A stretch of 64,000 nucleotides of DNA from Microbacterium sp. Leaf320 (GCF_001423485.1 NZ_LMOD01000003.1:62001-126000); one strand, 5' to 3'; shown: positions 40,900 through 50,608, counted from the stretch's first letter. Made by a program: numbers and translations. Notes: generated by a model not told the origin, from the letters alone.

Positions 40900-42692
40900 T
40901 CGAGCCCCTCCACCTCGCTGATGCCACCGGAGAGCTCGACGAATCGCGCCTCGAGCGTCTGCCCTGCGCGCACCTCATCGATCGTGCCCTCGGCGAGCAC
41001 CTCTCCCCCGACGATGATCGCGACGCGCGAGCAGACGCGCGCGACGAGATCCATGCCGTGGCTGGAGAGGATGACCGTTCCGCCGTGGTCGACGTATGCG
41101 CGCAGGATGTCGAGGATGACCGCGGACGACACGGGATCGACCGCTTCGAAGGGCTCGTCGAGCACCAGGACGCGCGGCGAGTGGATCATCGCTCCCGCGA
41201 GCATGATCTTCTTCGTCATACCGGCCGAGTAGTCGGAGACGACGCGGTTCAGCGCCTCGCCGAGGTCGAAGGCGCGCGCGAGGTCGCCGACGCGCTTCTC
41301 GATGACGTTCGATGCGAGACCTCGCAGCAGGCCGTAGTAGTAGAGGAGCTGACGGCCGGTGAGGCGATCGAACGTGCGCAGCCGGTCGGGCAGCACACCC
41401 ATCATCCGCTTCGCCGCGAGCGGCTTGGCCGCCTGGTCGATGCCGCAGATCACGACGTTCCCCTCGTCGGCGCGCAGAAGCCCCGCGACGATCGAGAGCG
41501 TCGTCGTCTTGCCCGCGCCGTTGGGCCCGACGATTCCATAGAACGACCCGGCGGGCACGGTCAGATCGATGCCGTTGACCGCCGTGTGGTCGCCGAAGCT
41601 CTTCACCAGGCCGCGGATGCGGATCGCCTCAGAGGCGGATGCCGCCTCGACACCGCTGACGGCCTCTTCCGTCGCATCCGCATCGGAGACGGCGTCGACG
41701 ACGTCGGACGCCGGACTCTCGTCTGCGGGCTCATCCGCTGCAGCGTCTTCGAGGACCTCGACGACGTCGGAGGTCGCGCCATCGGTCGAAGCGGCGTCAG
41801 CTGTCGGGGACTCGATCGAAGCGGCGTCAGCCGTGGAGGACTCGATCGACGGCGCGTCGACGTCGTCGATGCGGGGTCGCTCGATGAAGGAAGAAACGTC
41901 ATCCGCGCCGCCCGCCACGGGGTCAGTCACGGCGGGAGCGGGCACGGTCGCTTCAGCGGCCTTCGCTTCCGCAGCGGCCTTCGCCTCCGCAGCGGCCTTC
42001 GCCTCCGCAGCGGCCTTCGCAGCCGCCGCCTCCTCCACGGCCCGAGCTTCGGCGGCCTTCGCCTCCGCGGCCTCAGCCTCAGCAGCCTTCGCAGCGGCGG
42101 CCTTGGCCGCAGCCGTCTTCGCAGCGGCGGTCTTCGCAGCCACCGTCCTGGCCGAAGCCGTCTTTGCGGCAGACGTGCGGGCAGTGGACTTCGCCGCGGC
42201 GCTCTTCTCGGCCGCGGCCTTCGCCGCAGCCGTCTTCGCGGCGGTCGTCTTCGCGGCCGTCGTCTTCGCCGCGGTCGTCTTCGCCGCGGTCGTCTTCGGG
42301 GCAGTCGTCCTCGAGGTCGTCGTCTTCGCAGCCGTCGTCTTCGCGGCACTCGACTTGGCCGTCGTCGATCGCGCTGCGGTGGTCTTCGCGGCAGCACCTC
42401 GAGCGCTCGTCGGGCGAGCCGAGTTCTTCGCTGCGGCAGTGCGTGCCGCGGCCGACGTGGTCTTCTTCGGCGCGGTGGAACGCGACGCCGCAGCCTCGAC
42501 ACTCCGGTCGATCTTCAGCGCGGGCTCCGCCACCACCTCGATCGTCGCTGCAGCCTTGTCTGCGGCTGACTTCGCGGGCGTTCGCGCGCTCGTCGCCTTC
42601 TTGGCGGGCGTCTTCCGAGCCGGCGTCTTCTCGGCGGTCGAGGGCGCGGCGTCGGCCACCTGATCGGTGCGGTCGTCGGGGGAAGCAGTCAC
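40875..42692 (-). CDS. ABC transporter ATPase with long Ala/Lys/Glu-rich N-terminal tail
   Basis: A 605-residue protein. The ABC domain is in the last 245 residues: VRIRG-like start (AIRIRGLVKSFGDHTAVNGI), Walker A GPNGAGKTTTLS, signature YSAGMTKKIM, and Walker B VLVLDEPFEAVDP. The first 350 residues are low complexity: a basic part with many AAKTT and AAKTA units (like histone H1 or Ku/topoisomerase tails), an AAAEAK repeat and a very acidic Ser/Asp/Glu part before the ATPase. The tail is predicted disordered. It pairs with the permease downstream. Confidence 0.9.
   Translation of the reverse strand: MTASPDDRTDQVADAAPSTAEKTPARKTPAKKATSARTPAKSAADKAAATIEVVAEPALKIDRSVEAAASRSTAPKKTTSAAARTAAAKNSARPTSARGAAAKTTAARSTTAKSSAAKTTAAKTTTSRTTAPKTTAAKTTAAKTTAAKTTAAKTAAAKAAAEKSAAAKSTARTSAAKTASARTVAAKTAAAKTAAAKAAAAKAAEAEAAEAKAAEARAVEEAAAAKAAAEAKAAAEAKAAAEAKAAEATVPAPAVTDPVAGGADDVSSFIERPRIDDVDAPSIESSTADAASIESPTADAASTDGATSDVVEVLEDAAADEPADESPASDVVDAVSDADATEEAVSGVEAASASEAIRIRGLVKSFGDHTAVNGIDLTVPAGSFYGIVGPNGAGKTTTLSIVAGLLRADEGNVVICGIDQAAKPLAAKRMMGVLPDRLRTFDRLTGRQLLYYYGLLRGLASNVIEKRVGDLARAFDLGEALNRVVSDYSAGMTKKIMLAGAMIHSPRVLVLDEPFEAVDPVSSAVILDILRAYVDHGGTVILSSHGMDLVARVCSRVAIIVGGEVLAEGTIDEVRAGQTLEARFVELSGGISEVEGLEWLHTFSD
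41965..42018. repeat. Tandem 18-base repeat (AAAEAK units) in the ABC ATPase gene
   Basis: Three copies of GCCTCCGCAGCGGCCTTC at 41965-41982 (one base different), 41983-42000 and 42001-42018. They code for repeated Ala-Ala-Ala-Glu-Ala-Lys. Confidence 0.85.
42240..42297. repeat. Tandem 15-base repeats (AAKTT units) in the ABC ATPase gene
   Basis: Four near-identical copies of GCCGCGGTCGTCTTC run in tandem and encode Lys-Thr-Thr-Ala-Ala. Related but more diverged units continue on both sides. Confidence 0.75.
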
Positions 42693-42943
42693 CGTCCTAC
42701 GGTATCAACGGGTACCCACTTTCTTAGGGTCGCCGCAACAATTGGCCCCGGAATCACAGATCGGACCCCGCACAGGGCCGATCTGGACGAATCTGAGTGT
42801 TGGGTGTGTACTGGATCACGAATTGGCAACAGGGGCGACAACCCCCGGGGGTTCCCAGGCTGGATCGCTAGCATGGCTCTCGGCACGACGAAGTGTCTGG
42901 TCGGTGAACCGACCGTGAACACATACTTCCTTTAGGAGCACTC
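42693..42943. other. Intergenic region upstream of the nucleotidyltransferase gene
   Basis: About 250 bases between divergent genes, with a somewhat lower GC content. It contains a near-perfect ribosome binding site (TTAGGAGCACTC) for the rightward gene and two short dyads (for example CCCGGGGG at 42843-42851). No gene is supported. Confidence 0.5.
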
Positions 42944-43636
42944 GTGACTCTTCAGACCGTCATCCTCGCAGCAGGAATGGGCTCACGCCTGGGCCGCGCG
43001 CTGCCGAAGCCGCTCACCGAGCTCAGCGACGGCCGCACGATCATGCGTCAGCAGCACGACAACATCCGCGCCGCTTTCGGCACCGACGCACGCATCACCT
43101 CCGTCGTCGGCTACCGCGCCGAGACCATCATCGAGGCCTTCCCGAACGTCAACTACGTGCACAACGAGCGCTACGACGAGACGAACACGTCGAAGAGCCT
43201 GCTGCGCGCGCTCGGCGCGACCGGCAAGTCCGGCGTGCTCTGGATGAACGGTGACGTCGTCTTCGACCCGATGATCCTGGGCCGTGCGGCGGCCTACATC
43301 GAGCGCGACCAGTCGTTCGTCACGGTCAACACCTCGAAGGTGAGCGACGAAGAGGTGAAGTACACGGTCACGGCCGAGGGCTTCATCAATGAGCTCTCCA
43401 AGACCGTCAAGGGCGGACTCGGAGAGGCCGTGGGCATCAACTACATCTCCTCCGCGAACAAGAAGGCGTTCATGCGCCAGCTGCAGCGCGTCGAGGACCA
43501 GGACTACTTCGAGCGCGGACTCGAACTCGCGATCGCCGAGGACGGCCTCCTGCTCGAGCCGATGGACGTCTCCGACCTCTACGCGGTCGAGGTCGACTTC
43601 GCCGAAGACCTGGAGCGGGCGAACCTGTTCGTCTGA
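42944..43636 (+). CDS. Sugar-phosphate/choline-phosphate nucleotidyltransferase-like protein
   Basis: A 230-residue protein of the NTP-transferase (GT-A) fold. It begins LQTVILAAGMGSRLGRALPKPLTEL, with the GxGxR...PK signature for NTP binding, and has WMNGDVVFDP as the metal-binding Asp motif near residue 105. LicC-like CTP:phosphocholine cytidylyltransferases share this layout and size. It is a single-gene unit with its own terminator. The substrate cannot be decided. Confidence 0.85.
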   Translation: MTLQTVILAAGMGSRLGRALPKPLTELSDGRTIMRQQHDNIRAAFGTDARITSVVGYRAETIIEAFPNVNYVHNERYDETNTSKSLLRALGATGKSGVLWMNGDVVFDPMILGRAAAYIERDQSFVTVNTSKVSDEEVKYTVTAEGFINELSKTVKGGLGEAVGINYISSANKKAFMRQLQRVEDQDYFERGLELAIAEDGLLLEPMDVSDLYAVEVDFAEDLERANLFV

Positions 43637-43646
43637 TCTCGTTTCA

Positions 43647-43682
43647 CGAAAGCCCGGCCCCGTCAAGGGTGCCGGGCTTTCG
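43647..43682 (+). terminator. Hairpin terminator after the nucleotidyltransferase gene
   Basis: CGAAAGCCCGGC and its perfect complement form a 12-base-pair stem around a 12-base loop, followed by GCGTTTTC. Confidence 0.85.
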
Positions 43683-43716
43683 GCGTTTTCGCGGGCTGTG
43701 TTCCTAGGATCGATCC

Positions 43717-44718
43717 ATGGCCCCCAAGGTGCACAAGATCCACTCGCTCCCCGATGACTCCCCGTGGGACAGGGGCGTGCCGCCGGTGGGTTCCACCGAG
43801 CATCCGTTCATGGTGCGGGGCCTCGATCGCGTCCTCGCGATCCAACGACCGCTCGTGCTCGCGCACATCCGCAGCATCCGTCTGCGCAACCCCCACGCAT
43901 CGCCCGAGCAGATCATCCGCATCCTCGAACGCCGCTATCTCGCGGCGGTCACCACGGGCGGCGCAGCCGTCGGTGCGACGGCTGTCGTTCCCGGCATCGG
44001 CACGGGCATCACGCTCGCCCTCTCCGGCGTCGAGACCGTCGGCTTCGTCGAGTCGACCGCCCTTTTCGCTCAGTCGGTCGCCGAGGTGCACGGCATCGCG
44101 GTCTCGAATCCCGACAGGGCCCGAGCTCTCGTCATGACGCTCATGCTCGGCAAGGAGGGCGTGGCGCTGGTCGGTCAGCTCGCCGGAGAGGCGACGGGCA
44201 AGGGCGGCACCCGTTCGTCCTACTGGGGCGAGATGGTGACGAAGTCGCTCCCCCGGGCCGCGGTCGGACCGCTGGTCGACCAGCTCAAGAGCATGTTCGT
44301 GAAGCAGTTCGCCGCCAAGGGAGGCGCCTCCTTCATCGGCAAAGCACTGCCGTTCGGTGTCGGCGCAGCCGTCGGCGGGGCGGGCAACCACATCCTCGGA
44401 CGCCGCGTGCTCACCACCTCGCACCGCGCGTTCGGCGCGGCTCCCATGGATCTGCCCCTCGACCTAGAACCGGTCGACGGTGCCGAGAAGCTCGAACTGC
44501 GGATGCTGCACGGCGCGCAATTCGTCGGCGGGGCCATCGCGGGAGCGGCTGGTTCCGCGGCGCGCGGTGTCGGCTGGGCCGGACGGAAGATCACGTCGGT
44601 GGGTCGTGGGCGCAAGCACGGAACGTCCGAGATCGAAAGCGGCGCGGGCGAGCGGTCGGGCACCCATGACCTGTCGGGCGAGCTCGGCACAGACGCGCGT
44701 CCCGGCCGGAGCGACTGA
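43717..44718 (+). CDS. Hypothetical protein, EcsC-like
   Basis: A 333-residue protein with Gly/Ala-rich hydrophobic stretches ([24 protein letters not shown] at about 85-110; [23 protein letters not shown] near 270). The layout of a helical start ([11 protein letters not shown]) and a glycine-rich hairpin is similar to EcsC-type proteins, but I have no firm match. TAGGAT lies six bases before the ATG (leaderless type). The C-terminus is a charged, low-complexity tail. It precedes the carboxylase genes but has a separate promoter. Confidence 0.55.
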   Translation: MAPKVHKIHSLPDDSPWDRGVPPVGSTEHPFMVRGLDRVLAIQRPLVLAHIRSIRLRNPHASPEQIIRILERRYLAAVTTGGAAVGATAVVPGIGTGITLALSGVETVGFVESTALFAQSVAEVHGIAVSNPDRARALVMTLMLGKEGVALVGQLAGEATGKGGTRSSYWGEMVTKSLPRAAVGPLVDQLKSMFVKQFAAKGGASFIGKALPFGVGAAVGGAGNHILGRRVLTTSHRAFGAAPMDLPLDLEPVDGAEKLELRMLHGAQFVGGAIAGAAGSAARGVGWAGRKITSVGRGRKHGTSEIESGAGERSGTHDLSGELGTDARPGRSD

Positions 44719-44808
44719 CTCCGCGTGGATCACCGGACCCGAGAGAGCCGCCAAAGGATCCGGCGACCCGTTGTGGCGAGCATCCAACGGACGGGGCCGA
44801 GCCGACGA

Positions 44809-44814
44809 TAGGGT
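44809..44814 (+). promoter_or_regulatory. -10 element of leaderless-type promoter for the carboxylase beta subunit
   Basis: TAGGGT lies seven bases before GTG 44822. The overlapping GGTGG could also serve as a weak ribosome binding site, so the case is less clear than for other genes. Confidence 0.4.
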
Positions 44815-44821
44815 GGAATCC

Positions 44822-46411
44822 GTGACGGACAAGCCCGAACTCTCGACCACCGCCGGCAGAATCGCAGACCTCCGCGCTCGCTACAACGAAGCCGTTGTCG
44901 ACGCTGAGAAGGTCGCGCACGACAAGCAGCACGCCAAGGGCAAGATGACCGCCCGCGAGCGCATCGAGCTGCTCGTCGATCCAGGAAGCTTCGTCGAGTT
45001 CGACGAGTACGTGCGCCACCGCACCACGGCCTTCGGGATGGACAAGAACCGGCCATACGGAGACTCGGTCGTCACGGGCGTCGGCACGATCCACGGACGA
45101 ACAGTCGCGGTGTACTCGCAGGACTTCACCACGTTCGGCGGCTCGCTCGGCGAGGTGTCGGGCGACAAGATCATCAAGATCATGGAGTTCGCGCTCTCCG
45201 GCGGCATGCCGATCATCGGCATCCTCGACTCGGGCGGCGCGCGGATCCAGGAGGGGGTGCTCGCGCTCAGCAAATACGGCGAGATCTTCCGTCTGAACAC
45301 CCGTTCGTCCGGTGTCATCCCGCAGATCTCGATCATCATGGGCCCGGCCGCCGGCGGTGCCGTGTACGGCCCCGCCCTGACGGACTTCGTCATCATGGTC
45401 GACAAGACCAGCCAGATGTTCGTCACCGGCCCCGACGTGATCAAGACGGTCACCGGCGAGGACGTCGGCATGGAGGAGCTCGGTGGCGCCCTCACGCACA
45501 ACACCCGCTCCGGCGTCGCGCACTACCTCGCCGAAGACGAGGACGATGCGATCGACTATGCGCGCACGCTTCTGGGCTTCCTGCCCGACAACAACATGGC
45601 GGAGATCCCCGGCTACGAGAGCGGCTTCGAGTGGGAGACCACGGATGCCGATCGCACGCTGAACACGATCATCCCGGACTCCCCCAATCAGCCGTACGAC
45701 ATCCACACGGTCATCGAGCACGTCGTCGACGCCGGGGACTTCATCGAGGTCCAGCCGCTCTTCGCGCCCAACATCGTGATCGGCTTCGGACGCGTCGAGG
45801 GCCGCTCGGTCGGCATCATCGCCAACCAGCCGTCGCAGATGGCAGGAACCCTCAACATCGAAGCCGGCGAGAAGGCCAGCCGGTTCGTGCGCTTCTGCGA
45901 TGCGTTCTCGATCCCGATCGTGACGCTCGTCGATGTGCCCGGCTACCTGCCAGGCACCGACCAGGAGTGGACCGGTGTGATCCGCCGCGGCGCGAAGCTC
46001 ATCTACGCGTATGCCGAGGCCACGGTGCCGCTGGTCACCGTGATCCTCCGCAAGGCCTACGGCGGCGCCTACATCGTCATGGGCTCGAAGCAGCTCGGCG
46101 CCGATGTGAACCTCGCCTGGCCCACCGCCGAGATCGCCGTCATGGGCGGACAGGGTGCGGTCAACATCCTGTATCGCGGCGAGATCAAGCGCGCTGAAGA
46201 GGCAGGCGAAGACGTCGCAGCCGTGCGCACGCGCCTCGCGAACGAGTACACGTACAGCGTGACCTCACCGTTCCTCGCGGCCGAGCGCGGCGAGATCGAC
46301 GGCATCATCGAACCGGCGAACACCCGCGTCTCCATCGCCAAGGCCCTCCGCGCCCTGCGCGGCAAGCGGGCGGAGCTGCCGCCCAAGAAGCACGGGAACA
46401 TCCCCCTGTGA
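44822..46411 (+). CDS. accD: Acyl-CoA carboxylase beta subunit (carboxyltransferase)
   Basis: A 529-residue carboxyltransferase that moves CO2 from biotin to acetyl- or propionyl-CoA. Landmarks: [21 protein letters not shown] at the start; the two oxyanion-hole Gly pairs in [13 protein letters not shown] and [16 protein letters not shown] (residues about 145-185); and [20 protein letters not shown] in the C-lobe. Typical length for the family is 510-550. The epsilon subunit overlaps its stop by four bases. The biotin-carrying alpha subunit is encoded 7 kb away. Confidence 0.95.
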   Translation: MTDKPELSTTAGRIADLRARYNEAVVDAEKVAHDKQHAKGKMTARERIELLVDPGSFVEFDEYVRHRTTAFGMDKNRPYGDSVVTGVGTIHGRTVAVYSQDFTTFGGSLGEVSGDKIIKIMEFALSGGMPIIGILDSGGARIQEGVLALSKYGEIFRLNTRSSGVIPQISIIMGPAAGGAVYGPALTDFVIMVDKTSQMFVTGPDVIKTVTGEDVGMEELGGALTHNTRSGVAHYLAEDEDDAIDYARTLLGFLPDNNMAEIPGYESGFEWETTDADRTLNTIIPDSPNQPYDIHTVIEHVVDAGDFIEVQPLFAPNIVIGFGRVEGRSVGIIANQPSQMAGTLNIEAGEKASRFVRFCDAFSIPIVTLVDVPGYLPGTDQEWTGVIRRGAKLIYAYAEATVPLVTVILRKAYGGAYIVMGSKQLGADVNLAWPTAEIAVMGGQGAVNILYRGEIKRAEEAGEDVAAVRTRLANEYTYSVTSPFLAAERGEIDGIIEPANTRVSIAKALRALRGKRAELPPKKHGNIPL

Positions 46412-46653
46412 GCGCGCAGGACGCACCGGAGACGCCGGCGGGGGCAGAGCGTCCGCCGACGATCGAGATCACGCGCGGCTCCGCCACGGAAGAGGAGCTC
46501 GCCGCGCTCATCGCGGTCGTGAGCGACGCGTACGCGCAGGAGTCGGCGGATGCTGTCGCCGACGTACCCCGCGTCTCCGCGTGGACTCGCACGCAGCGTC
46601 CGCTGCGGAGACCTCTTCGACGGGACATCCCGTGGGGCCGTTTCTCGGGCTGA
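46408..46653 (+). CDS. accE: Acyl-CoA carboxylase epsilon subunit
   Basis: An 81-residue actinobacterial epsilon subunit, which binds the beta subunit and stimulates the complex. It has the family core [27 protein letters not shown], and the Trp-containing end ([18 protein letters not shown]) is typical. GTG start overlaps the accD stop (GTGA). Confidence 0.9.
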   Translation: MSAQDAPETPAGAERPPTIEITRGSATEEELAALIAVVSDAYAQESADAVADVPRVSAWTRTQRPLRRPLRRDIPWGRFSG

Positions 46654-46866
46654 TCGCTCGTCGCTGAACGCGAGGCGGGTGAGGCGCCTGCGAGACCCGG
46701 AGCCCCCCAGCTTCCGGGCCACGCAGACAGTCTCCCCCGGTCGACGCGGGACCGTCGTCCCAGCAATCGGAGCACCCCAGTCGGCGCATCCCTTCGATAG
46801 TACATCGATTGGAATTATCAACCCACTTCGAAAACCGATATACCGGTATGGCAGTTCGGGGATCGT
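46654..46866. other. Convergent intergenic region with AT-rich island
   Basis: About 210 bases between two converging genes. Positions 46795-46855 are strikingly AT-rich for this genome and include the palindrome ATACCGGTAT. Leftward, TTGATA (46821-46816), 16 bases and TATCGA (46799-46794) look like a promoter pointing into accE antisense. No gene is apparent. Confidence 0.4.
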
Positions 46867-48099
46867 TCAGTCGTCGAGGTAGAGATCGGATGCCCTCGGG
46901 GTGAGAACGGCGTCGAGAACGACGCATGCAGCACCGACCGCACCCACATCGTCTCCCACCACGGTGCCCTCGACAGGGAGAAGGTGCACTGCGCGCGTGG
47001 CGCTTCGCCTGTTCAGCTGCTCGGGGAGCTCGCGCAGATAGACCTCGGCCAGGCGCCCCCAGAACGGCCCTCCCAACACGACACGGTCGACGTCGAGCAC
47101 GTTGGTCAGCGCCGAGATCAGGACCGCGAGGTGGCCCGCCGCCCGGCGCAGCACCGCGAGCGCAGGCGAATCGCCGGCACCGGCTCGCTCGCAGAGGAGG
47201 GTGAAACGCGCCTCTACGGCATGCTCGTCGTCAGCGTCTCGATCATCATCGAACACTCCCGCAGTCTCCGCCTGCTCGACGATCGCCTGCGGTGTGCACA
47301 CCACCTCCACGCACCCGCGTGATCCGCACGAGCACGCCGGCCCCTCCGGATCGACCATGATGTGACCGATCTCGCCGAAGTTATGAGAACTGCCCGTGAT
47401 GACACCGCCCTCGCGCACCACGGAGGCTCCGAGACCCGTTCCGAGATAGATGAACAGGAACGAGCCCTCGGTGGAATCGGTGCCCATCCAGAGCTCGCCC
47501 ACGGCCGCGGCCGTCGTGTCCTTCTCGAGAGTGACGTCGAACCCGGTGGCCTCGGCGAGAACCGAACGCAGCGGAACTCGATGCCAGCCATGCAGCTTCG
47601 GCGGGTCTATCACCGTGCCCTTCTGCGCGTCGAGCGGACCGGGAGCGGCCACCCCTACACCCGCGACGAGAGCGCGGTCGACTCCGGCCTCGTCGATCAG
47701 CGCATCGATCGTCTGAGCCATGGTCTCGACGATGCGGCGAGGATCCTTGTCCGGCGTCCGAACCACGAGTCGGTGGACCACGCCGCCCGACATGTTCAGC
47801 AGAACGAAGGTGATCACCGCCGGGTCGAGGTGCACACCCACCGAGAAGCGGCTCTCCGCCACCAGGCGGAGAGTGACACGGGGCTTGCCGGGTCCGTTGA
47901 TCGTCCGCCCCGCCTCGGCGATGAAGCCGTCGTCGAGCAGCCGCCGGGTGATGTTCGTGATCGTCTGGGCAGAGAGCCCCGTCGCCTCGACGAGCTCGAT
48001 CCGACTGAGCCCCTCGACCGAGCGACGGATGGCCTCGAGGATCACCGACTGGTTGAAGTCGCCCATTCGGGGGAGGTTGGTTCCTCGGCGCATTCCCAT
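46867..48099 (-). CDS. ROK family transcriptional regulator
   Basis: A 410-residue regulator. An N-terminal winged HTH (NQSVILEAIRRSVEGLSRIELVEATGLSAQTITNITRRLLDDG, read in two parts) precedes the sugar-kinase-like ROK domain with VGVHLDPAVI, the phosphate-binding YLGTGLGASVV, and the zinc site HxxxxxxxxxCxCGxxGC seen as GHIMVDPEGPACSCGSRGC. Such XylR/NagC-type proteins sense sugars or sugar phosphates. The start at 48099 is chosen from the ribosome binding site; 48093 is also possible. No sugar genes lie directly beside it. Confidence 0.92.
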   Translation of the reverse strand: MGMRRGTNLPRMGDFNQSVILEAIRRSVEGLSRIELVEATGLSAQTITNITRRLLDDGFIAEAGRTINGPGKPRVTLRLVAESRFSVGVHLDPAVITFVLLNMSGGVVHRLVVRTPDKDPRRIVETMAQTIDALIDEAGVDRALVAGVGVAAPGPLDAQKGTVIDPPKLHGWHRVPLRSVLAEATGFDVTLEKDTTAAAVGELWMGTDSTEGSFLFIYLGTGLGASVVREGGVITGSSHNFGEIGHIMVDPEGPACSCGSRGCVEVVCTPQAIVEQAETAGVFDDDRDADDEHAVEARFTLLCERAGAGDSPALAVLRRAAGHLAVLISALTNVLDVDRVVLGGPFWGRLAEVYLRELPEQLNRRSATRAVHLLPVEGTVVGDDVGAVGAACVVLDAVLTPRASDLYLDD

Positions 48100-48272
48100 G
48101 CCCCATCTTCTCGCATGGGGGCCATTCCCGTGTCCCCCAAAATACCTACAGACAACGATTTGAATAACCACGAGACTGAGTAAGACGCTTCGCGTTCGGC
48201 TGGTCTCTCTGTCCCAGGGTAGACAGACGCAGACCGGCCACCAGCGGATGGTTTTCGGGTAACTGTCCGCAT

Positions 48273-48305
48273 GGCGAGGGGCTGGCGGATTCGCCGCCCC
48301 TCGCC
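48273..48305 (-). terminator. Hairpin terminator of the two-component operon
   Basis: GGCGAGGGGC and GCCCCTCGCC form a 10-base-pair stem and the inner TGGCG...CGCC adds to it. It lies about 65 bases beyond the stop of the last gene of the leftward operon. Confidence 0.65.
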
Positions 48306-48368
48306 CACTCTGTCTGACCTCGACTCTGACCTCCTCCCCCGGCCAGAGCCGAGGGCAGGGGCCGCATC

Positions 48369-49379
48369 TCAGTGCTCGGTCGCCTCGCGGGGGATCTCGT
48401 GGAAGACGTCCACGGCGTCGTCATCGCTCTGCCCGCCGGCGCCGGCCCGACCGACCACCGTCACCGCCGTCAGCGGATCCCGTGCGGCACGGATGATCCA
48501 GCGCTCGGCGTCGGCGTCGCGAAGCACCCTGGCGAGCTCGTCACGGATCACGGCTCGCCGCGCTTCGTCGACATCGTCCAGACCGCCCTCGTCGAAGACG
48601 GTCACGACGGCACCGTGCCGCCGGGCATCCTCGATCGCATCCCGTACCGCATCGTTGAGCAGGTCGGCGCCGCGCAGTTCGTCGCGGAGCCGCCCCTCGG
48701 CCAGCCTCGCTTGGAGCCGTTCCTCGGCGTCGAGCGCACCACGGGACGCGACGGCGCGGCTGAGCACAGGTCCGGCGACGGCGAGCGCGAACTGCGTGCG
48801 CAGGCGCCGCTCCTTCTGCCGCACCTGCTGCGTCGCGTGCCACGCGGATACCGCCTGCTGGATGCCGGCGAGTCGCTCGGTGTCACGCACCGCCCGATCC
48901 CAGAACATCACCAGCAGGTGGGCCACCGCGACCCACATGAAGGATCCGACCAGGCCGAGCGACAGCGCCACGAAGAACCCGAGATAGGCCGACGAGGCGA
49001 CCACGAGGACCAGGACGACGAGCCAGCCGATCACGAATCGGCGGCGCACGATGCATACGATGCCCACCAGGCCGAGCGCACCGATGTACCACGTGGCGAA
49101 CGGCGCGGTCAGAGTCAGCGGATCGAGCGAGAGCGTCACGAGGATGGGGATAAGCACGCTGGATGCCAGCGTGACGAGGGCGACCCACAGGGGCATCCGC
49201 ACCGACGTCGCAGAGTCCCAGAGGATCGCCGCGTTCACGACCACGAGATACAGGCCGATCGCTGCCACCATCAGCAGCGGCCCGGTGGGCTGCTCGATCC
49301 ACCAGACGCCTCTGGCGGCGAAGTACATCGCGAATCCGACCGCGAGAGAGGTCGCGACGCTGCGCACCGTCCGGTTCAT
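48369..49379 (-). CDS. Membrane protein, third member of a two-component operon (kinase-like without catalytic sites)
   Basis: A 336-residue protein with about six membrane segments in the first 175 residues (SVATSLAVGFAMYFAARGVWW; GPLLMVAAIGLYLVVVNAAI; and others) and a cytoplasmic helical linker followed by a compact alpha/beta end (DLLNDAVRDAIEDARRHGAVVTVFDEGG). The layout mimics the sensor kinase next to it, but no phospho-acceptor His and no GxGF ATP-binding box are present. It is coupled to the kinase gene by a four-base overlap. It may be a signal input partner. Confidence 0.7.
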   Translation of the reverse strand: MNRTVRSVATSLAVGFAMYFAARGVWWIEQPTGPLLMVAAIGLYLVVVNAAILWDSATSVRMPLWVALVTLASSVLIPILVTLSLDPLTLTAPFATWYIGALGLVGIVCIVRRRFVIGWLVVLVLVVASSAYLGFFVALSLGLVGSFMWVAVAHLLVMFWDRAVRDTERLAGIQQAVSAWHATQQVRQKERRLRTQFALAVAGPVLSRAVASRGALDAEERLQARLAEGRLRDELRGADLLNDAVRDAIEDARRHGAVVTVFDEGGLDDVDEARRAVIRDELARVLRDADAERWIIRAARDPLTAVTVVGRAGAGGQSDDDAVDVFHEIPREATEH

Positions 49380-50608
49380 GGACGCTCCCAGCCGAGCGTC
49401 ACGGTGGTGCCGCACTCGCTCGAGTCGATGTCCGCCGTCCCGGCCACGCCGGCCATGCGCGCGAGGATCGACGCGCTGATGCCGAGGCGGTCAGCACCGA
49501 TGGCCTGGAGGTCGAACCCGGGACCGGTGTCGGTGATCGTCACGCTGATCCCCTCGTCGCCCCTCCCCTCGGCGAGAATGTGCAGCCCCCGTCCGTTCGC
49601 GTGCGTCACGGCGTTGCCGAGGGCCTGTCGGGCGGCGAGCACGAGCGCCCTCGCGGCGCGACCCGGGATCAGTCCGATCCCCCCGCGCTCTTCGACGATC
49701 GCATCCGCTCCGAGCTCGGAGAGCGCCCGCCGCAGCTCCACGACGATCTGCGCGATTCCGACCGGCTCATCGCTCCCCTCCTGCGCCACCGCGGCTTCGG
49801 TGTTCGCGAGCCGGGTCAACGCCTCGCGCGCCATGCCGACGGCGAGCTCCTGTGCACGTTCCCCCTCTGCCCGCTCCGCAGCGATGAGAGCGGCGAGGAC
49901 GCTGTCGTGCATGAGCGCCGACATGGTCGCACGCTCCTCCTCCGCAGCGGCAGCCGCCGCGGCCGATGCATAGGATTCCACAGCGTGCGCGCGGGCCTCG
50001 TCGACGCCGGCCGCCACAGATCGGAACATCCAGCCCAGCGCGATGATCACGATGCCGAGGATCAGTGTGAACGACACGTCGAACGCCGTGGTCACCCAGA
50101 AATCCCGCGAGAACTCCCCCTCGACCAGCCGAACGTACCCGTAGACGAAGGGGAGGCCCACGGCCCAGGCGAACTGCAGCCATAGCGGGAACGCGAGCAT
50201 CGCGGCGACGACGCCGACGTTGACGAGGAAGAAGATCCACGGCTGATCCGCCGCCTTGCCCACGGGGTCGACGAAGCTCGGCCAGGCTCCGAGTGCAAGG
50301 GTGTAGACGATCGCGAACGCACCCGACGCGGTGCGCACCCCTCGTCCGACCACACAGGCGATCAGCATCACGACGAGTGGTGTGAACACCACCAGCAGCA
50401 TCGCGATCCTCCCAGGATCCGACCACGACATCGTCGTGATGCCGGCGATCAGCGCCTGGGCTCCGAGGATCGCCGATCCGATCGCGACCACCGTCGCGAG
50501 GATGCGCTCCATGCGCTTGCCCGTGAATCGCTCGAATTCTGTCTCGACGCTCCCCGGGGAAGGGATCTTGCTCCAGGCATCGCGGATGCTGAGCGGGTCA
50601 GTGGGCAC
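49376..50608 (-). CDS. Sensor histidine kinase (NarL/DesK type)
   Basis: A 410-residue kinase with about five to six membrane segments (residues 35-205) and a coiled-coil linker. The phospho-acceptor histidine is in ALMHDSVLAALIAAERA (HisKA_3-like, about residue 236). The ATPase domain has the N-box-like ALGNAVTHANGRG and the G box DTGPGFDLQAIGADRLGI. It overlaps the response regulator gene by 11 bases. The signal is unknown. Confidence 0.93.
   Translation of the reverse strand: MPTDPLSIRDAWSKIPSPGSVETEFERFTGKRMERILATVVAIGSAILGAQALIAGITTMSWSDPGRIAMLLVVFTPLVVMLIACVVGRGVRTASGAFAIVYTLALGAWPSFVDPVGKAADQPWIFFLVNVGVVAAMLAFPLWLQFAWAVGLPFVYGYVRLVEGEFSRDFWVTTAFDVSFTLILGIVIIALGWMFRSVAAGVDEARAHAVESYASAAAAAAAEEERATMSALMHDSVLAALIAAERAEGERAQELAVGMAREALTRLANTEAAVAQEGSDEPVGIAQIVVELRRALSELGADAIVEERGGIGLIPGRAARALVLAARQALGNAVTHANGRGLHILAEGRGDEGISVTITDTGPGFDLQAIGADRLGISASILARMAGVAGTADIDSSECGTTVTLGWERP

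Noticed and set aside
40890..42569. Long plus-strand frames opposite the ABC ATPase tail
   Set aside because: They mirror the tandem repeats of the real gene and have no recognised domain or promoter.
42693..42943. Short frames in the gap before the nucleotidyltransferase gene
   Set aside because: Both frames (77-83 residues) lack ribosome binding sites and recognisable sequence; the gap is better read as a regulatory region.
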